64,000 bases of DNA from an uncultured Shewanella sp. (GCA_947503555.1 CANNEE010000002.1:248001-312000), one strand, 5' to 3'. Shown: positions 18,489 through 28,214, numbered from the stretch's first letter. Notes: generated by a model from the sequence alone, not told the origin. Program-made: numbers and translations.

Positions 18489-20711
18489 TTGTATATGCCT
18501 GAAGGACTGATGAATCAGCTACAGCAATCTCTGGTTAACATTTTTAGTGACGCGCCACTTGTTACCTTAGAGCAAAATGTAGATCGTGCTCTTGAAACCA
18601 TCACTATGCAATTAGAGTGTGATGGGGTTTTTGTTATTAGTGCTCATTCAGGTAGCGTGCGACCTAAGGCGCGTAATCTTTACCTTAAACCTCAATTCAA
18701 TACTGGCTATGGTGTTCGAGATTGGCCGTTGGAAAAAATGCCTTTTTTCCGTTCTCTTATGCGCCACCCTAAGCTGGTTAAACTTCAAAATATTGATGAA
18801 CTACCTAGAACGGCAACCTCTGAAAAACTATTACTCAAACAGTGGAAGGTAAAAGGCCTTCTCGTAATGCCTCCAGTTGTATTTGGCAAGACTCGTATTG
18901 CCGTTGGCGCAGTAAATTGTGAACAGATAAAACCTTGGAGTGACGAGGTTGTTAAAGAGCTTACCCATGCTGCGGCTATGATAGGTGCAGCAATGGAGTT
19001 GACTCGCATTGCTCAAGCCCTGTTACAGAGTGAACATAAATACCAAGAGTTGTTTTTGCAACTCCCCCTTGCTTGTTGTTTGGTCGATAGCAATAACCAA
19101 TTAACCATGCTTAATAGTATCGCCGAACAATCCCTTGAGGCGAATGAAGGCAATGATCTTATTACCTTAGTTCGAGAAGAAGAGCGGCCAGTTATACTCG
19201 AAACCTTGGCTGTCGTGCGTGATGAGATATTAAGTCAAGCTTGGTGTGAAGTGCCCTTATATGCCAATAATAAATTCAATTGGCGCAAGCTCAGCTTTAG
19301 TCGTATGCGGGGGGATGATGACAAGCTGGTGATGATGGCTGAGGATGTGAATGAGAATCACAGGCTCGCTGATGAGCTGTCTTTCCATGCTAATTATGAC
19401 ACCTTAACCGGCCTGCCAAACCGCCCTCATTTTGAAGCCTTATTGAATAAGCTTATTGATGTGGAAGGCACACCGACTTGCATTGCTTTTCTCGATTTAG
19501 ATCAATTTCAGGTGGTTAATAATGTCAGTGGTCATAAAGCTGGTGACCGTTTGTTATGCCAAATTGCCCTGAGATTAAAGCAGTTAGTGCGCAAAGGGGA
19601 TATCGTGGCGCGCTTAGGTGGCGATGAGTTTGGCATACTCATGCATTATTCTAATCTTGAGTCGGCTCAGGTGATAGCGTCCCGTATCTGCTCGCAACTG
19701 TTTGAACATGAGTTTACTTGGGATAAGCGCAAACACAGTGTGAGTGTTAGCATGGGGATTGCTCAGCTCGACAATAGTGCCGATGATATCTATACGGTAA
19801 TGAGTCAAGCCGATGCCGCTTGTCGTTTGGCAAAGGAGCAGGGGCGTAATGGTTGGCATGTGTACTCAGAAGACGATCCTGAGATGCACAAACTCTTTAC
19901 CGAAATGAACTCTTCGGTCGATATTTTAGGAGCATTGTCTCTTGATTGTTTTGAGCTGTATTTTCAGCCCATAGAGCCATTGCTTGCTAATGAGCGGGGC
20001 TTGCACTTCGAGGTCTTGTTGAGAATGTATCAGGAAGATGGTTGTGTGGTGTCACCAGCTATGTTCTTACCTGCTGCAGAGCGCTATAACCTTGCATCTC
20101 GTGTCGACCGTTGGGTGATAGATCACCTCTTGACTTGGGGAGGTCAACACCTAGAGATCTGGCGTGATATCTCTATGGTATCAGTCAATCTATCGGCGAC
20201 CTCTATTGGCGACCTTGAATTTATGGCTTGGCTGGAAATGCGCTTAATGGCAGAGCCAGAGCTAGTGAGCAAGCTTTGTTTTGAGATCACTGAAACAGCA
20301 GCGTTAAGCCAGTTAGAGCAGGCGGAAAACCTGATTAAACTGCTTAGACCCTTAGGCTGTAAGTTAGCTCTTGATGACTTTGGTTCAGGTTTTTCCAGTT
20401 TTGCTTATCTTAAACGCCTCGATGTGGATTTTGTCAAAATTGATGGCCAGTTTGTACTTCATATGTGCGACAACCAATCCGATCAGGCTATCGTCTCAGC
20501 TATTTGTCAGTTAGGTCGTGATATGGGATTTTGCACCATAGGCGAGTTTGTTGAGTCTGAGGAGATTGCATATCGACTTAAGGCATTAGGCGTTGACTAT
20601 GCTCAAGGATACGCCATCTCTAAACCTTTACCTCTAAATCAGCTTACATCGGGTAAGCATAAGCCCTGGCTGGTCACAGATACAGGTGACTTTGCCCAGT
20701 CATTTATATAG
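18489..20711 (+). CDS. GAF-PAS-GGDEF-EAL cyclic di-GMP enzyme
   Basis: A 740-residue soluble signalling protein. Order: GAF-like sensor (residues 1-175), PAS-like domain (about 185-290, LFLQLPLACCLVDSNNQLTMLN), GGDEF domain with an intact RLGGDEF at about 374-380, and an EAL domain with EVLLR at about 507, SVNLSA, FEITETA, DDFGSGFS and VKIDG. Metal and base residues for phosphodiesterase activity look intact, so both activities are possible. Start is ambiguous: TTG at 18489 with AAGGA six bases before, or ATG at 18510 behind GAAGGA. No membrane segment or signal peptide. Input signal unknown. Confidence 0.92.
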   Translation: MYMPEGLMNQLQQSLVNIFSDAPLVTLEQNVDRALETITMQLECDGVFVISAHSGSVRPKARNLYLKPQFNTGYGVRDWPLEKMPFFRSLMRHPKLVKLQNIDELPRTATSEKLLLKQWKVKGLLVMPPVVFGKTRIAVGAVNCEQIKPWSDEVVKELTHAAAMIGAAMELTRIAQALLQSEHKYQELFLQLPLACCLVDSNNQLTMLNSIAEQSLEANEGNDLITLVREEERPVILETLAVVRDEILSQAWCEVPLYANNKFNWRKLSFSRMRGDDDKLVMMAEDVNENHRLADELSFHANYDTLTGLPNRPHFEALLNKLIDVEGTPTCIAFLDLDQFQVVNNVSGHKAGDRLLCQIALRLKQLVRKGDIVARLGGDEFGILMHYSNLESAQVIASRICSQLFEHEFTWDKRKHSVSVSMGIAQLDNSADDIYTVMSQADAACRLAKEQGRNGWHVYSEDDPEMHKLFTEMNSSVDILGALSLDCFELYFQPIEPLLANERGLHFEVLLRMYQEDGCVVSPAMFLPAAERYNLASRVDRWVIDHLLTWGGQHLEIWRDISMVSVNLSATSIGDLEFMAWLEMRLMAEPELVSKLCFEITETAALSQLEQAENLIKLLRPLGCKLALDDFGSGFSSFAYLKRLDVDFVKIDGQFVLHMCDNQSDQAIVSAICQLGRDMGFCTIGEFVESEEIAYRLKALGVDYAQGYAISKPLPLNQLTSGKHKPWLVTDTGDFAQSFI

Positions 20712-20756
20712 ACTCTAGTGCCATTATCATCATCCTAACTAGTTATACTGGCGCTT

Positions 20757-23306
20757 TTGAATCAACTACCTATCCAAAGCCTGTTTGAGCCGCTACAGCA
20801 GGCTTTACGCTCCCATCAGCAAGTTATTATTCAGGCTCCTACCGGGTCGGGAAAATCGACAGCGCTGCCTTTATCTTTACTCGATTGGCCTGAACTATCT
20901 GGGCGCATTCTTATGCTGGAACCTAGGCGTGTGGCCGCTCGCAGCATAGCCCACTACTTGGCAAAGTGTCTTGGCCAGAAAGTAGGAGAAAAAGTCGGTT
21001 ACCGAGTTCGCGGAGAGTCCCGTGTCAGTGAGAGCACAAGGCTAGAGATAGTCACCGAAGGTGTATTGAGCCGTATGATCCAGCAAGATCCAGAGTTAAC
21101 TGGAATTGAACTGGTGATTTTTGATGAGGTTCATGAGCGTCATCTGACAACAGATTTAGGTCTTGCCTTGAGCATAGAGGTCCAAGGGTCATTAAGGGAT
21201 GATCTCAAGCTAGTGATCATGTCTGCGACCTTAGAGGATTTGCCATTAAAGAGCTTAATGCCTGATGCAGTAATGCTGGAGAGTGAGGGGCGAAGTTATC
21301 CGGTTAGTCTTGGCTATCGTGGGCCTAAGCCATCTCAAGATTGGCTTGAGTATATGGGGCAGCAGATTGTTGCGTTAGTGCAGGGAGAGGCGGCCGATCA
21401 TTTCGAGTTAAGCGAGGCGATACGCCAAGGGACAATATTAGCTTTTTTGCCGGGCCAAGGTGAGATTAAGCGCTTACAAACTTATTTGAGTCAACGTTTA
21501 TCTTCAAATGAGGTTGAGCTGTGCTGCTTGTATGGTGCTCTCAGTGCTAAGGAGCAAGATAGAGCGTTAGCGCCTTGTGAACTGGGACGGCGTAAAATTG
21601 TACTGTCTACCAATGTGGCTGAGTCGAGTTTGACCATAGATGGCGTCACTATGGTGGTGGACTCTGGGCTTGTGCGTCAGGCGAGTTTTAATCCTAAAAA
21701 TGGCGTGACTCGGTTAGGCGTTAAGCGTATTAGTCAGGCATCATCAGTGCAGCGTGCCGGGCGTGCAGGACGTATCATGGCAGGCTTCTGCCTGAGATTA
21801 TGGCCTCAAGAAGAGCAAGGGCGTCTGGTGAAAGCTCAAGCTCCAGAAATTGAACTCTCAGAGCTGACTTCAATGGCGCTGGATGCGGCATTTTGGGGAG
21901 TAAAACAGTTAGGCGATTTACCTCTGTTGACCCCAGCCGATAAAAGCAATGAGCAGCAGGCATGGCAGTTGTTAAGATCATTAGCACTCATAGATAGCCA
22001 GCATAAGATTACCCCTCAAGGACAAGCCGCCTATCGATTAGGTTGCCACCCGAGACTGGCTCATATGCTGCTCGAAGCATATGAGCATGCTCAATTAGAA
22101 GAGCGCCCTGAACTATTAGCATTAGCCTGTTTAATCGCGGCCGTACTAGAGGCGCGAGGCTTGCCTAAATTGGGTGTCGATATCAGTCGCTATTTGAGCT
22201 TTGCTTGCCAAGGAACGAACTTAGCTCAGGCAAAGGTATGGCTTCGCAAGCTAGAGGTTGAACAGCCGAAGACACTAAGTCAGCATATTGATTTCAAAAA
22301 TATTGCCCATGATGCCAATGATGAAGATATTGCTTTTCTACTTGCGTTGGCTTATCCAGATAGAGTGGCTAAACGTCGCGGACAGAATGGCTACCTGTTG
22401 GCGAATGGCACTGGTGTTACGCTTGATGAAAGTGACGAGATGAATCGTCACTCCTATTTGGTGGTGGCCGATTTTCAAGAAACTCAGGGGAGAAGTGCTG
22501 GACGCGTATACCTTGCTTGCGCCGTGAGACCAAGTTTGTTTGACGAAAGCCTTGATTTTTTAACACAGAAAAAGCAGTTGCTTGGTTGGAATGAACTGCA
22601 AGGTAAGATTGAGGCACAAGAGCAGCAATGTATTGGTCAGATAGTATTAACGAGTCAAGCTATAGCCAATCCTGATGCTAGTTTGATTAAGAAAGCCATA
22701 ATAGCCCATATCAGGCAAAAGGGGCTGGGGTTGCTCAACCTCAATGAGAAATGTATTCAGCTACAAACACGACTGGCGATGGCGAGGCAATTTCAAGCTG
22801 ATGCTGCCTGGCCTGATTGGCAGGATGAGCAGTTGCTCTCCAACTTGGAAGATTGGCTTGAACCCTATTTAGACTCGGTTAAAAATTTGCAACAACTTAA
22901 GCAGATCGATTGTTATGACCTGCTCAAAAGTCGCTTAGATTGGCAGCAACAACAAGAGTTAGATCGGCTTTTGCCAACTTCTTGGCCAATGGCGACTGGA
23001 ACTCGAGCCCAGATTTATTATGATGAAGCCGGTAGAGCTCTAATGCGAGTGAGATTGCAAGAAGCACTTGGATTAGCGCAGAGCCCAGTTATTGGTGCGG
23101 GAAAGTTAAAGGTAACAATGGAGCTGCTATCGCCAGCCCAAAGGCCTATTGCCCTGACTGCGGATTTAGCGAACTTTTGGCAAGGGCCTTATCATGAGGT
23201 CAAAAAAGAGATGCGTGGCCGCTATCCAAAGCATCTGTGGCCAGATGATCCCGCAAATACTGAGCCAACGAAATTTACCAAAAAACGAATGTTAAAAGAT
23301 AACTAA
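20757..23306 (+). CDS. hrpB: ATP-dependent DEAH-box helicase HrpB
   Basis: An 849-residue DExH helicase of the HrpB family. Motifs: APTGSGKSTALP (Walker A, residue 24), EPRRVAARS (Ia), DEVHERH (II), MSATLED (III), TNVAESSLTIDGV (V) and QRAGRAGR (VI), followed by the helicase-associated and HrpB C-terminal domains. A TTG start at 20757 aligns with the E. coli N-terminus (NQLPIQSLFEPLQQAL); no ATG lies nearby in frame. Physiological role is not well defined in the family; E. coli hrpB also lies next to mrcB, as here. Confidence 0.95.
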   Translation: MNQLPIQSLFEPLQQALRSHQQVIIQAPTGSGKSTALPLSLLDWPELSGRILMLEPRRVAARSIAHYLAKCLGQKVGEKVGYRVRGESRVSESTRLEIVTEGVLSRMIQQDPELTGIELVIFDEVHERHLTTDLGLALSIEVQGSLRDDLKLVIMSATLEDLPLKSLMPDAVMLESEGRSYPVSLGYRGPKPSQDWLEYMGQQIVALVQGEAADHFELSEAIRQGTILAFLPGQGEIKRLQTYLSQRLSSNEVELCCLYGALSAKEQDRALAPCELGRRKIVLSTNVAESSLTIDGVTMVVDSGLVRQASFNPKNGVTRLGVKRISQASSVQRAGRAGRIMAGFCLRLWPQEEQGRLVKAQAPEIELSELTSMALDAAFWGVKQLGDLPLLTPADKSNEQQAWQLLRSLALIDSQHKITPQGQAAYRLGCHPRLAHMLLEAYEHAQLEERPELLALACLIAAVLEARGLPKLGVDISRYLSFACQGTNLAQAKVWLRKLEVEQPKTLSQHIDFKNIAHDANDEDIAFLLALAYPDRVAKRRGQNGYLLANGTGVTLDESDEMNRHSYLVVADFQETQGRSAGRVYLACAVRPSLFDESLDFLTQKKQLLGWNELQGKIEAQEQQCIGQIVLTSQAIANPDASLIKKAIIAHIRQKGLGLLNLNEKCIQLQTRLAMARQFQADAAWPDWQDEQLLSNLEDWLEPYLDSVKNLQQLKQIDCYDLLKSRLDWQQQQELDRLLPTSWPMATGTRAQIYYDEAGRALMRVRLQEALGLAQSPVIGAGKLKVTMELLSPAQRPIALTADLANFWQGPYHEVKKEMRGRYPKHLWPDDPANTEPTKFTKKRMLKDN

Positions 23307-23320
23307 GTGAAGATAGGCCT

Positions 23321-25714
23321 GTGACAGATAAACCTAAAGCCAGTGCAGCAAAGCCGCGCTCAAAGGCTGGAACCAGCTCAAAGAAAAGGGCCTCCCGCAC
23401 TTCTAAATCATCCACTAAGAGCACTAGGGCCAAAAAAAATGCCAATAAGGGATGGCTTGGCCGCTTCTGGGGGGTATTTTGGAAGCTGAGCCTAGTCGGT
23501 GTCGTAGTGGTTGCCAGTTATGGGATTTATCTAGATCAGATTATAGCCACTAAATTTGAAGGCCAGAAATGGCACCTGCCAGCACAAATCTTTAGTCGTT
23601 CTATGTCCCTTTATCCTGGTGCAGCGGTGAGTCATAGCCAGGCTATGGCTGAGCTTAAGCTGTTAGGTTATCGAAAGGTGGCCAACCCTCGTCAGATAGG
23701 TGAGTTTTCGGCATCCAACACTCGAATCGAGCTATGGCGACGACCTTTTTTGCATCCCAAAGGGGATCAAGCGGCTCAAAGGGTGATGATAACCTTTGAT
23801 AGCCAAGGTGTTAGCCGTGTTCAGCGTATGCCAGATATGCGGCAGTTGGCAGTTTTTCACCTAGAACCTGTGCTATTAGATCGCATCATGACAGGCGAAG
23901 GGGAAGATAGAATTTTTGTCGCCACCCAAGCATTACCTTCTAGCATAGTCGACGGCCTTATCCTTGTTGAGGATCGTAGTTTTTATCAGCACCATGGCGT
24001 CAATCCTTTTGCCATTTTAAGGGCGGCTCTGGTGAATATCAGTGCTGGTAGAACTGTGCAAGGAGGCTCGACACTGACTCAGCAATTAGCGAAGAATTTC
24101 TTTTTATCGAGCGAACGCTCACTTGTGCGTAAAGTGCGTGAAGCACTAATGGCCATAATTATTGACTATCGTTATGACAAGGATGAAATCCTTGAGGCAT
24201 ATCTTAACGAAGTTTATATGGGGCAGGATAAGTCTAGAGCGGTACATGGAATGGGTTTGGCATCGCAATTCTATTTTGGTCGCCCGGTCGCGGAGTTAAC
24301 TATTGCTCAGCAGGCGTTTTTGGTGGCTGTGATCAAAGGACCTTCTTACTACAACCCCTGGCGTTATCCCGAACGAGCGCAGGCTCGTCGCGATCTGGTA
24401 TTAAAGCTATTGCTGGAAGCGAATAAGCTAACCGTGGCGCAGTTTAAAGCCGCAGCCGAATCACCACTAGGTTTACGTAAATCTACTCGCAATATCCATA
24501 AGACTCTACCGGCCTTTTTTGCCTTGGTGAAAAATGAGTTGAGTGAGCGTTATGGCCCGGCCTTGTTGAAGCAATCTGGCGTAAAGGTTTATACCACCTT
24601 AGATCCTATCGCTCAGGAAGCCGCTGAGTTTGCAGCAAAACAGACGTTAAAGCGCCTCGATAAGTCAGGTAAAAACCTTCAATTAGGCATGGTGGTCACT
24701 GATAAATATACAGGTGGTGTAGCCGCAATTTTAGGTGATAAAAGAGCTGGCTATGATGGCTACAATCGTGCTCAGGATATACGCCGACCTATAGGCTCTT
24801 TGGTTAAGCCCTTTGTGTATTCCACTGCGCTGGCCTCGGGTAAAGATAGTGCTGGTGAACCGTATAATCTGGCAACGCCATTGGCTGACAAGCCGATTAC
24901 CTTGAGCAACGGCAAGGGTAAAACTTGGTCGCCACAAAATGTTGATAAGCAGTATCGTGGTCAAGTCCCCTTATTGACGGCATTTAAGAAGTCGATGAAT
25001 GTGCCAACAGTTAATTTGGGCATCAGCCTTGGTCTCGATGAGGTGGCCGATAACCTTTATCGAGCAGGCTGGAACGAGTCGATTCCAAATTATCCGTCTA
25101 TGTTGTTAGGTGCTATTAATGGCTCGCCACTCATGGTTGCTCAGGTTTATCAAACCTTGGCTGATGGTGGGCGCTATCGTCATTTATCTTCGGTAACCGC
25201 TGTGCTTGACAGTCAGAATCGGTTAATTCCAGTTGCCAAGGTAGCTAGAAGTCAGGCTTTGCAGCCACAAGCTAATTACTTGACGCAATATGCCATGACA
25301 CAGGTAGTCAGTTCTGGCACTGCGGCTAAGTTAGGTAAAGCGTATCCCAATATCAAGTTAGCGGGTAAAACAGGCACGAGTAATGACAGCAGAGACTCTT
25401 GGTTTGCTGGCTTTGATGAACGTAATGTGGTTGCCGTTTGGGTTGGGCGAGATGACAATGGTAAAACCAGTCTTTACGGCAGTAGTGGTGCAATGGCGGT
25501 TTATCAGGCGTTTCTCAAACAGCGTCCACCACTTGGATTAAGAATGACCCCAATTAATGGAGTGGTTCAAGGCTACTTTGATAAAACAACAGGCGTTGCT
25601 CGTCAGGCTGATTGTGAAAATGTCATTTCGCTGCCAGCTATTGCCGATAATTATCACCCTGTTGATAATTGTGGTAAACCTAAAAGCTGGTGGCAAAATC
25701 TGATGGGAGAGTAA
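23321..25714 (+). CDS. mrcB: Penicillin-binding protein 1B
   Basis: Bifunctional class A PBP that polymerises and cross-links peptidoglycan. Cytoplasmic tail rich in Lys, Ser and Thr (residues 1-45), one membrane anchor (FWKLSLVGVVVVASYGIYL), a UB2H-like segment, a GT51 glycosyltransferase domain (LVEDRSFYQHHGV with catalytic Glu near 218; GGSTLTQQLAKNFFL), and a transpeptidase domain with SLVK near 493, KSMN and KTGTS near 682. GTG start at 23321, 14 bases after hrpB. Length 797 is normal for the Alteromonadales enzyme. Its outer-membrane activator LpoB would be encoded elsewhere. Confidence 0.97.
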   Translation: MTDKPKASAAKPRSKAGTSSKKRASRTSKSSTKSTRAKKNANKGWLGRFWGVFWKLSLVGVVVVASYGIYLDQIIATKFEGQKWHLPAQIFSRSMSLYPGAAVSHSQAMAELKLLGYRKVANPRQIGEFSASNTRIELWRRPFLHPKGDQAAQRVMITFDSQGVSRVQRMPDMRQLAVFHLEPVLLDRIMTGEGEDRIFVATQALPSSIVDGLILVEDRSFYQHHGVNPFAILRAALVNISAGRTVQGGSTLTQQLAKNFFLSSERSLVRKVREALMAIIIDYRYDKDEILEAYLNEVYMGQDKSRAVHGMGLASQFYFGRPVAELTIAQQAFLVAVIKGPSYYNPWRYPERAQARRDLVLKLLLEANKLTVAQFKAAAESPLGLRKSTRNIHKTLPAFFALVKNELSERYGPALLKQSGVKVYTTLDPIAQEAAEFAAKQTLKRLDKSGKNLQLGMVVTDKYTGGVAAILGDKRAGYDGYNRAQDIRRPIGSLVKPFVYSTALASGKDSAGEPYNLATPLADKPITLSNGKGKTWSPQNVDKQYRGQVPLLTAFKKSMNVPTVNLGISLGLDEVADNLYRAGWNESIPNYPSMLLGAINGSPLMVAQVYQTLADGGRYRHLSSVTAVLDSQNRLIPVAKVARSQALQPQANYLTQYAMTQVVSSGTAAKLGKAYPNIKLAGKTGTSNDSRDSWFAGFDERNVVAVWVGRDDNGKTSLYGSSGAMAVYQAFLKQRPPLGLRMTPINGVVQGYFDKTTGVARQADCENVISLPAIADNYHPVDNCGKPKSWWQNLMGE

Positions 25715-25802
25715 CTCTCCCATTCCTATTTGTTTTCCTTATTGTAAAGCATAACCATGGAGCGATATTGCTGTTGCAGACAAGGGACTAAGCTTGTTTT
25801 GT

Positions 25803-26735
25803 TCACTTCTCTATACTGATAGTTTGGTTATTTGTGCAGGTTACTTTCGTTATTTCAGGTGAACGGCTTGGCTTAGTTGACTGCTTAGTTGATAAATAGA
25901 TAGCGCCTAAAATGGCGAGTGCCCCTGTGAGCTGAAGGGTATTTAATGATTGGTCGAGTATCAACCAGCCTAGCAGGCAAGCAGAAAGGCTGCTGAAGAA
26001 GCCAAGGAATGACATAGTGACTGCTGGCAGTTTTTCCAATCCTCTAAACCAAAGTAAGTAACCTAATACTCCTCCAACTAGGCTGAGATAGGCGTAACCG
26101 ATAATATTAATCCCTGTTAATGAATTAGGTATGCCCTCTTGTACTAGCGTGAAAGGTAATAAGATTGTGCCTCCTAATGCTAGCTGCCAGCCTGTGAAGT
26201 TAAGCAAAGACATATCATCAGGCTTTTGCCATTTCTTCGTAAGTACCAGGCCCATTGCCATACTAAGTACCGCACCTAATCCTGCCATTAGCCCTTGCCA
26301 ATTCAATGCTATTGAGGATTTCAGCACTAGTAAGGCGATTCCAATGGTACCTAGGATAAAGGCTGCTACCTGAGAACGATTGATGTTTGTTTTGAGTATC
26401 AGTGCACTGAGAATAATGACTAGCAGTGGCTGGCAAGACATCAGCAGGGCTGCTGTGCCGCCAGGAAGATAGTAGGCAGCTTTAAATAGGCAATAAAAAA
26501 ATACGCCTATATTGAGAGTTGCAAGCAGTGTCAGTTTACTCCACCAATTTCCTTTCGGCATGCCTGGCGATAGCAAAAGGAGCAAGAGTCCCGCGGGTAG
26601 AGCCCGTAAGGTTGAGGCCATTAAAGGACTGTCTATGGGCAAAAGTTCCGTGGTTACTATATAGGTGCTTCCCCAAACAATAGGTGCGAGGGAAGTGTTA
26701 AAAACCATTAATAAATTGCTGATGTTGTTGTTCAT
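25803..26735 (-). CDS. EamA/DMT-family transporter
   Basis: A 310-residue inner-membrane protein with two EamA repeats and about ten predicted helices (for example LRALPAGLLLLLLS, TAALLMSCQPLLVIILSALIL, LSLVGGVLGYLLWFRGLEKLPAVTMSFL). Family members export amino acids, metabolites or drugs; the substrate here is unknown. It is divergent from a MarR-type regulator gene, with two copies of a palindrome between them, so it is very likely repressed by that regulator and induced by whatever ligand it exports. Confidence 0.9.
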   Translation of the reverse strand: MNNNISNLLMVFNTSLAPIVWGSTYIVTTELLPIDSPLMASTLRALPAGLLLLLLSPGMPKGNWWSKLTLLATLNIGVFFYCLFKAAYYLPGGTAALLMSCQPLLVIILSALILKTNINRSQVAAFILGTIGIALLVLKSSIALNWQGLMAGLGAVLSMAMGLVLTKKWQKPDDMSLLNFTGWQLALGGTILLPFTLVQEGIPNSLTGINIIGYAYLSLVGGVLGYLLWFRGLEKLPAVTMSFLGFFSSLSACLLGWLILDQSLNTLQLTGALAILGAIYLSTKQSTKPSRSPEITKVTCTNNQTISIEK

Positions 26736-26777
26736 GCTAGTTCTTATCTGGTCACCATATTTTGGCTTTAATAAAAG

Positions 26778-26849
26778 TATCTTTCCAAAAAGATATATGA
26801 AAGGTAATTGATCCTTGGCTTATATTTCAAGTATCTTTTTAAAAAGATA
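26778..26849. promoter_or_regulatory. Paired MarR operators between divergent genes
   Basis: Two copies of an 18-base palindrome: 26778-26795 (TATCTTT-CC-AAAAAGATA, seven of nine pairs matched) and 26832-26849 (TATCTTTTTAAAAAGATA, perfect). Their centres are 54 bases apart, about five helical turns. They occupy the space between the transporter start (26735) and the regulator start (26911) and probably bind the MarR-type product, controlling both directions. That the sites are operators is inference; the repeat is seen directly. Confidence 0.85.
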
Positions 26850-26910
26850 TTCCGGTAGCCTTTGTTTTCGCCCATTGGGTAGTGAAATCGAGGTAGCTAA
26901 AGAGGTACAA

Positions 26911-27408
26911 GTGACAGCAGAAAAGTTAGATAAACTAGATAAAGTGTTAGCTCAGTGGGCCGAGGTAAAACCAGAGCTTGATTGTTCTCCTATGGGAGTC
27001 ATTGGACGTATTAGTAGAGCCAGCCGTTTGATGGAGAAGCAGCTTGAATCAGTGTTTAAGCAACATGGCATTAGCAGTATTGAGTTTGACATTTTAGCTA
27101 GCCTGCGAAGAAGTGATGAGTCGCTAACTCCGACTCAACTTTATCAGACATTATTGCTCTCTTCTGGAGCCATGAGTACGCGTATTGAAGGTTTGGTTCA
27201 GCGAGGGTTTATTATGCGACTCGCTAGTGCTGAAGACAGACGAAGCTGTCGGGTGCAGTTGACAGATAAAGGCATCGCATTTTTTGATCCTATTTTAGAA
27301 GCTCACCTCAACAATGAGCAGCGAATATTGGCTGGGCTCTCAAAAGAGCAAACAGGTCAGCTTGCAACGATTTTACAGTCTTGGTTGAGCTTGCAGGATG
27401 ATGCTTAG
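26911..27408 (+). CDS. MarR-family transcriptional regulator
   Basis: A winged helix-turn-helix regulator of about 165 residues. The GTG at 26911 is preferred: GAGG lies 5 bases upstream, and the longer open frame from 26815 would translate through one of the two operators. Visible: MGVIGRISRASRLMEKQLESVFKQHGISSIEFDILASLRRS (dimer helix and start of wing region), LTPTQLYQTLLLSSGAMSTRIEGLVQRGFIMR (recognition helix) and EDRRSCRVQLTDKG (wing). Ligand unknown. Divergent from the DMT transporter, its likely target. Confidence 0.9.
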   Translation: MTAEKLDKLDKVLAQWAEVKPELDCSPMGVIGRISRASRLMEKQLESVFKQHGISSIEFDILASLRRSDESLTPTQLYQTLLLSSGAMSTRIEGLVQRGFIMRLASAEDRRSCRVQLTDKGIAFFDPILEAHLNNEQRILAGLSKEQTGQLATILQSWLSLQDDA

Positions 27409-27444
27409 TAAGTTGGCACTAACTGACGTTTAGTTGTTGTGATG

Positions 27445-27479
27445 TGCCACTTATCGATGAAGTAAATTGATAAGTGGCA
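27445..27479. terminator. Hairpin between MarR and cytochrome genes
   Basis: An eleven-base perfect stem (27445-27455 with 27469-27479) with a 13-base loop, placed between the convergent stops of the regulator and the cytochrome gene. There is no clear T-run on either side, so a bidirectional termination role is likely but not certain. Confidence 0.5.
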
Positions 27480-27521
27480 TCGGGTTTATGCTGGCTTGTT
27501 GAAAGTAGCGATCAACAGTTC

Positions 27522-28025
27522 CTAGTCATCTTCAGTAAAAAGAGGCTGATTATTCATAAAGCCAACGCCTTCGGCTATGTGGCATGCCATGCAAGCGCCT
27601 TTGGCTTTTGTGAGTCCAGCAGCGGCTCGCTTAGGGTCTTTGCTGGCAAAGTCATCGGCAATTTGCTGCCATGTGGAGTTCAGCAATATGGCGTCGGCAT
27701 TTTGTTTACGTGCAGGGCGTTTCATTAGACCATTATTGATGGTGGTCTTGATCTTTTTCCAGTGGTAGCTGGCAAGATCGTAATTCTTGTCTTTGATTGC
27801 ATCGACAATGGATTCATATCTTTCACCCACTTCCCACATCGGCTGATCAAATCCTCTGAGATACTTCTCTAACCTTTGGGTTTTTACCTGTTCATTGGGT
27901 GCGTCTGCTAGCCAGTGGTTAGAAGCTTTCTCTTCTTCGCTAGCTTGGGTCGCAGGGGCAGCTAGGCTTGCTAAGCAACCTGCTAGGATCAGTATGGATC
28001 GAACCTTTTTACTTATCGTCTTCAT
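27522..28025 (-). CDS. Periplasmic monoheme cytochrome c
   Basis: A 167-residue protein with a signal peptide (KKVRSILILAGCLASLAAPATQA) and a single heme motif CMACHIAEG near the C-terminus. The mostly helical body followed by a C-terminal CXXCH recalls the cytochrome c-prime fold, though sequence similarity is not obvious to me. ATG ending at 28025 is chosen; a GTG four codons upstream is possible. Function unknown; Shewanella encode many small periplasmic cytochromes for electron carriage. Monocistronic, divergent from metY. Confidence 0.8.
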   Translation of the reverse strand: MKTISKKVRSILILAGCLASLAAPATQASEEEKASNHWLADAPNEQVKTQRLEKYLRGFDQPMWEVGERYESIVDAIKDKNYDLASYHWKKIKTTINNGLMKRPARKQNADAILLNSTWQQIADDFASKDPKRAAAGLTKAKGACMACHIAEGVGFMNNQPLFTEDD

Positions 28026-28198
28026 ATTATTGCTCACATCTAGGGTGGAAATAATGAGCTTAGTGAGTGTTCAGTGAATGAAATGTGTAGTGTCTAAATG
28101 CTCATACTTAAGAGTGAACTTGGCTATCGATTGCCGCGATATCTAGGTTACTTTTAAGCTTGGTGTGATGAGAATGATTCAAGAGCTAAAAAAATTTT

Positions 28199-28214
28199 AG
28201 ACTTCTAGATGTCT
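28199..28214. promoter_or_regulatory. MetJ operator (two met boxes) upstream of metY
   Basis: Two adjacent 8-base met boxes, AGACTTCT and AGATGTCT, each one mismatch from AGACGTCT. They lie 105 bases upstream of the metY start. MetJ with S-adenosylmethionine binds tandem met boxes in gammaproteobacteria and represses methionine genes. A second, stronger operator occurs in this window upstream of the metT candidate. Confidence 0.8.

Noticed and set aside
23321-25714. PBP1a instead of PBP1b
   Set aside because: The Lys/Ser-rich tail, short UB2H-like segment, GTG start after hrpB and length fit PBP1b (mrcB); PBP1a proteins lack these.
26815-26910. Upstream start of the MarR regulator at 26815
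   Set aside because: It would translate through one of the operator palindromes and has no ribosome site; GTG at 26911 has GAGG at the right spacing.
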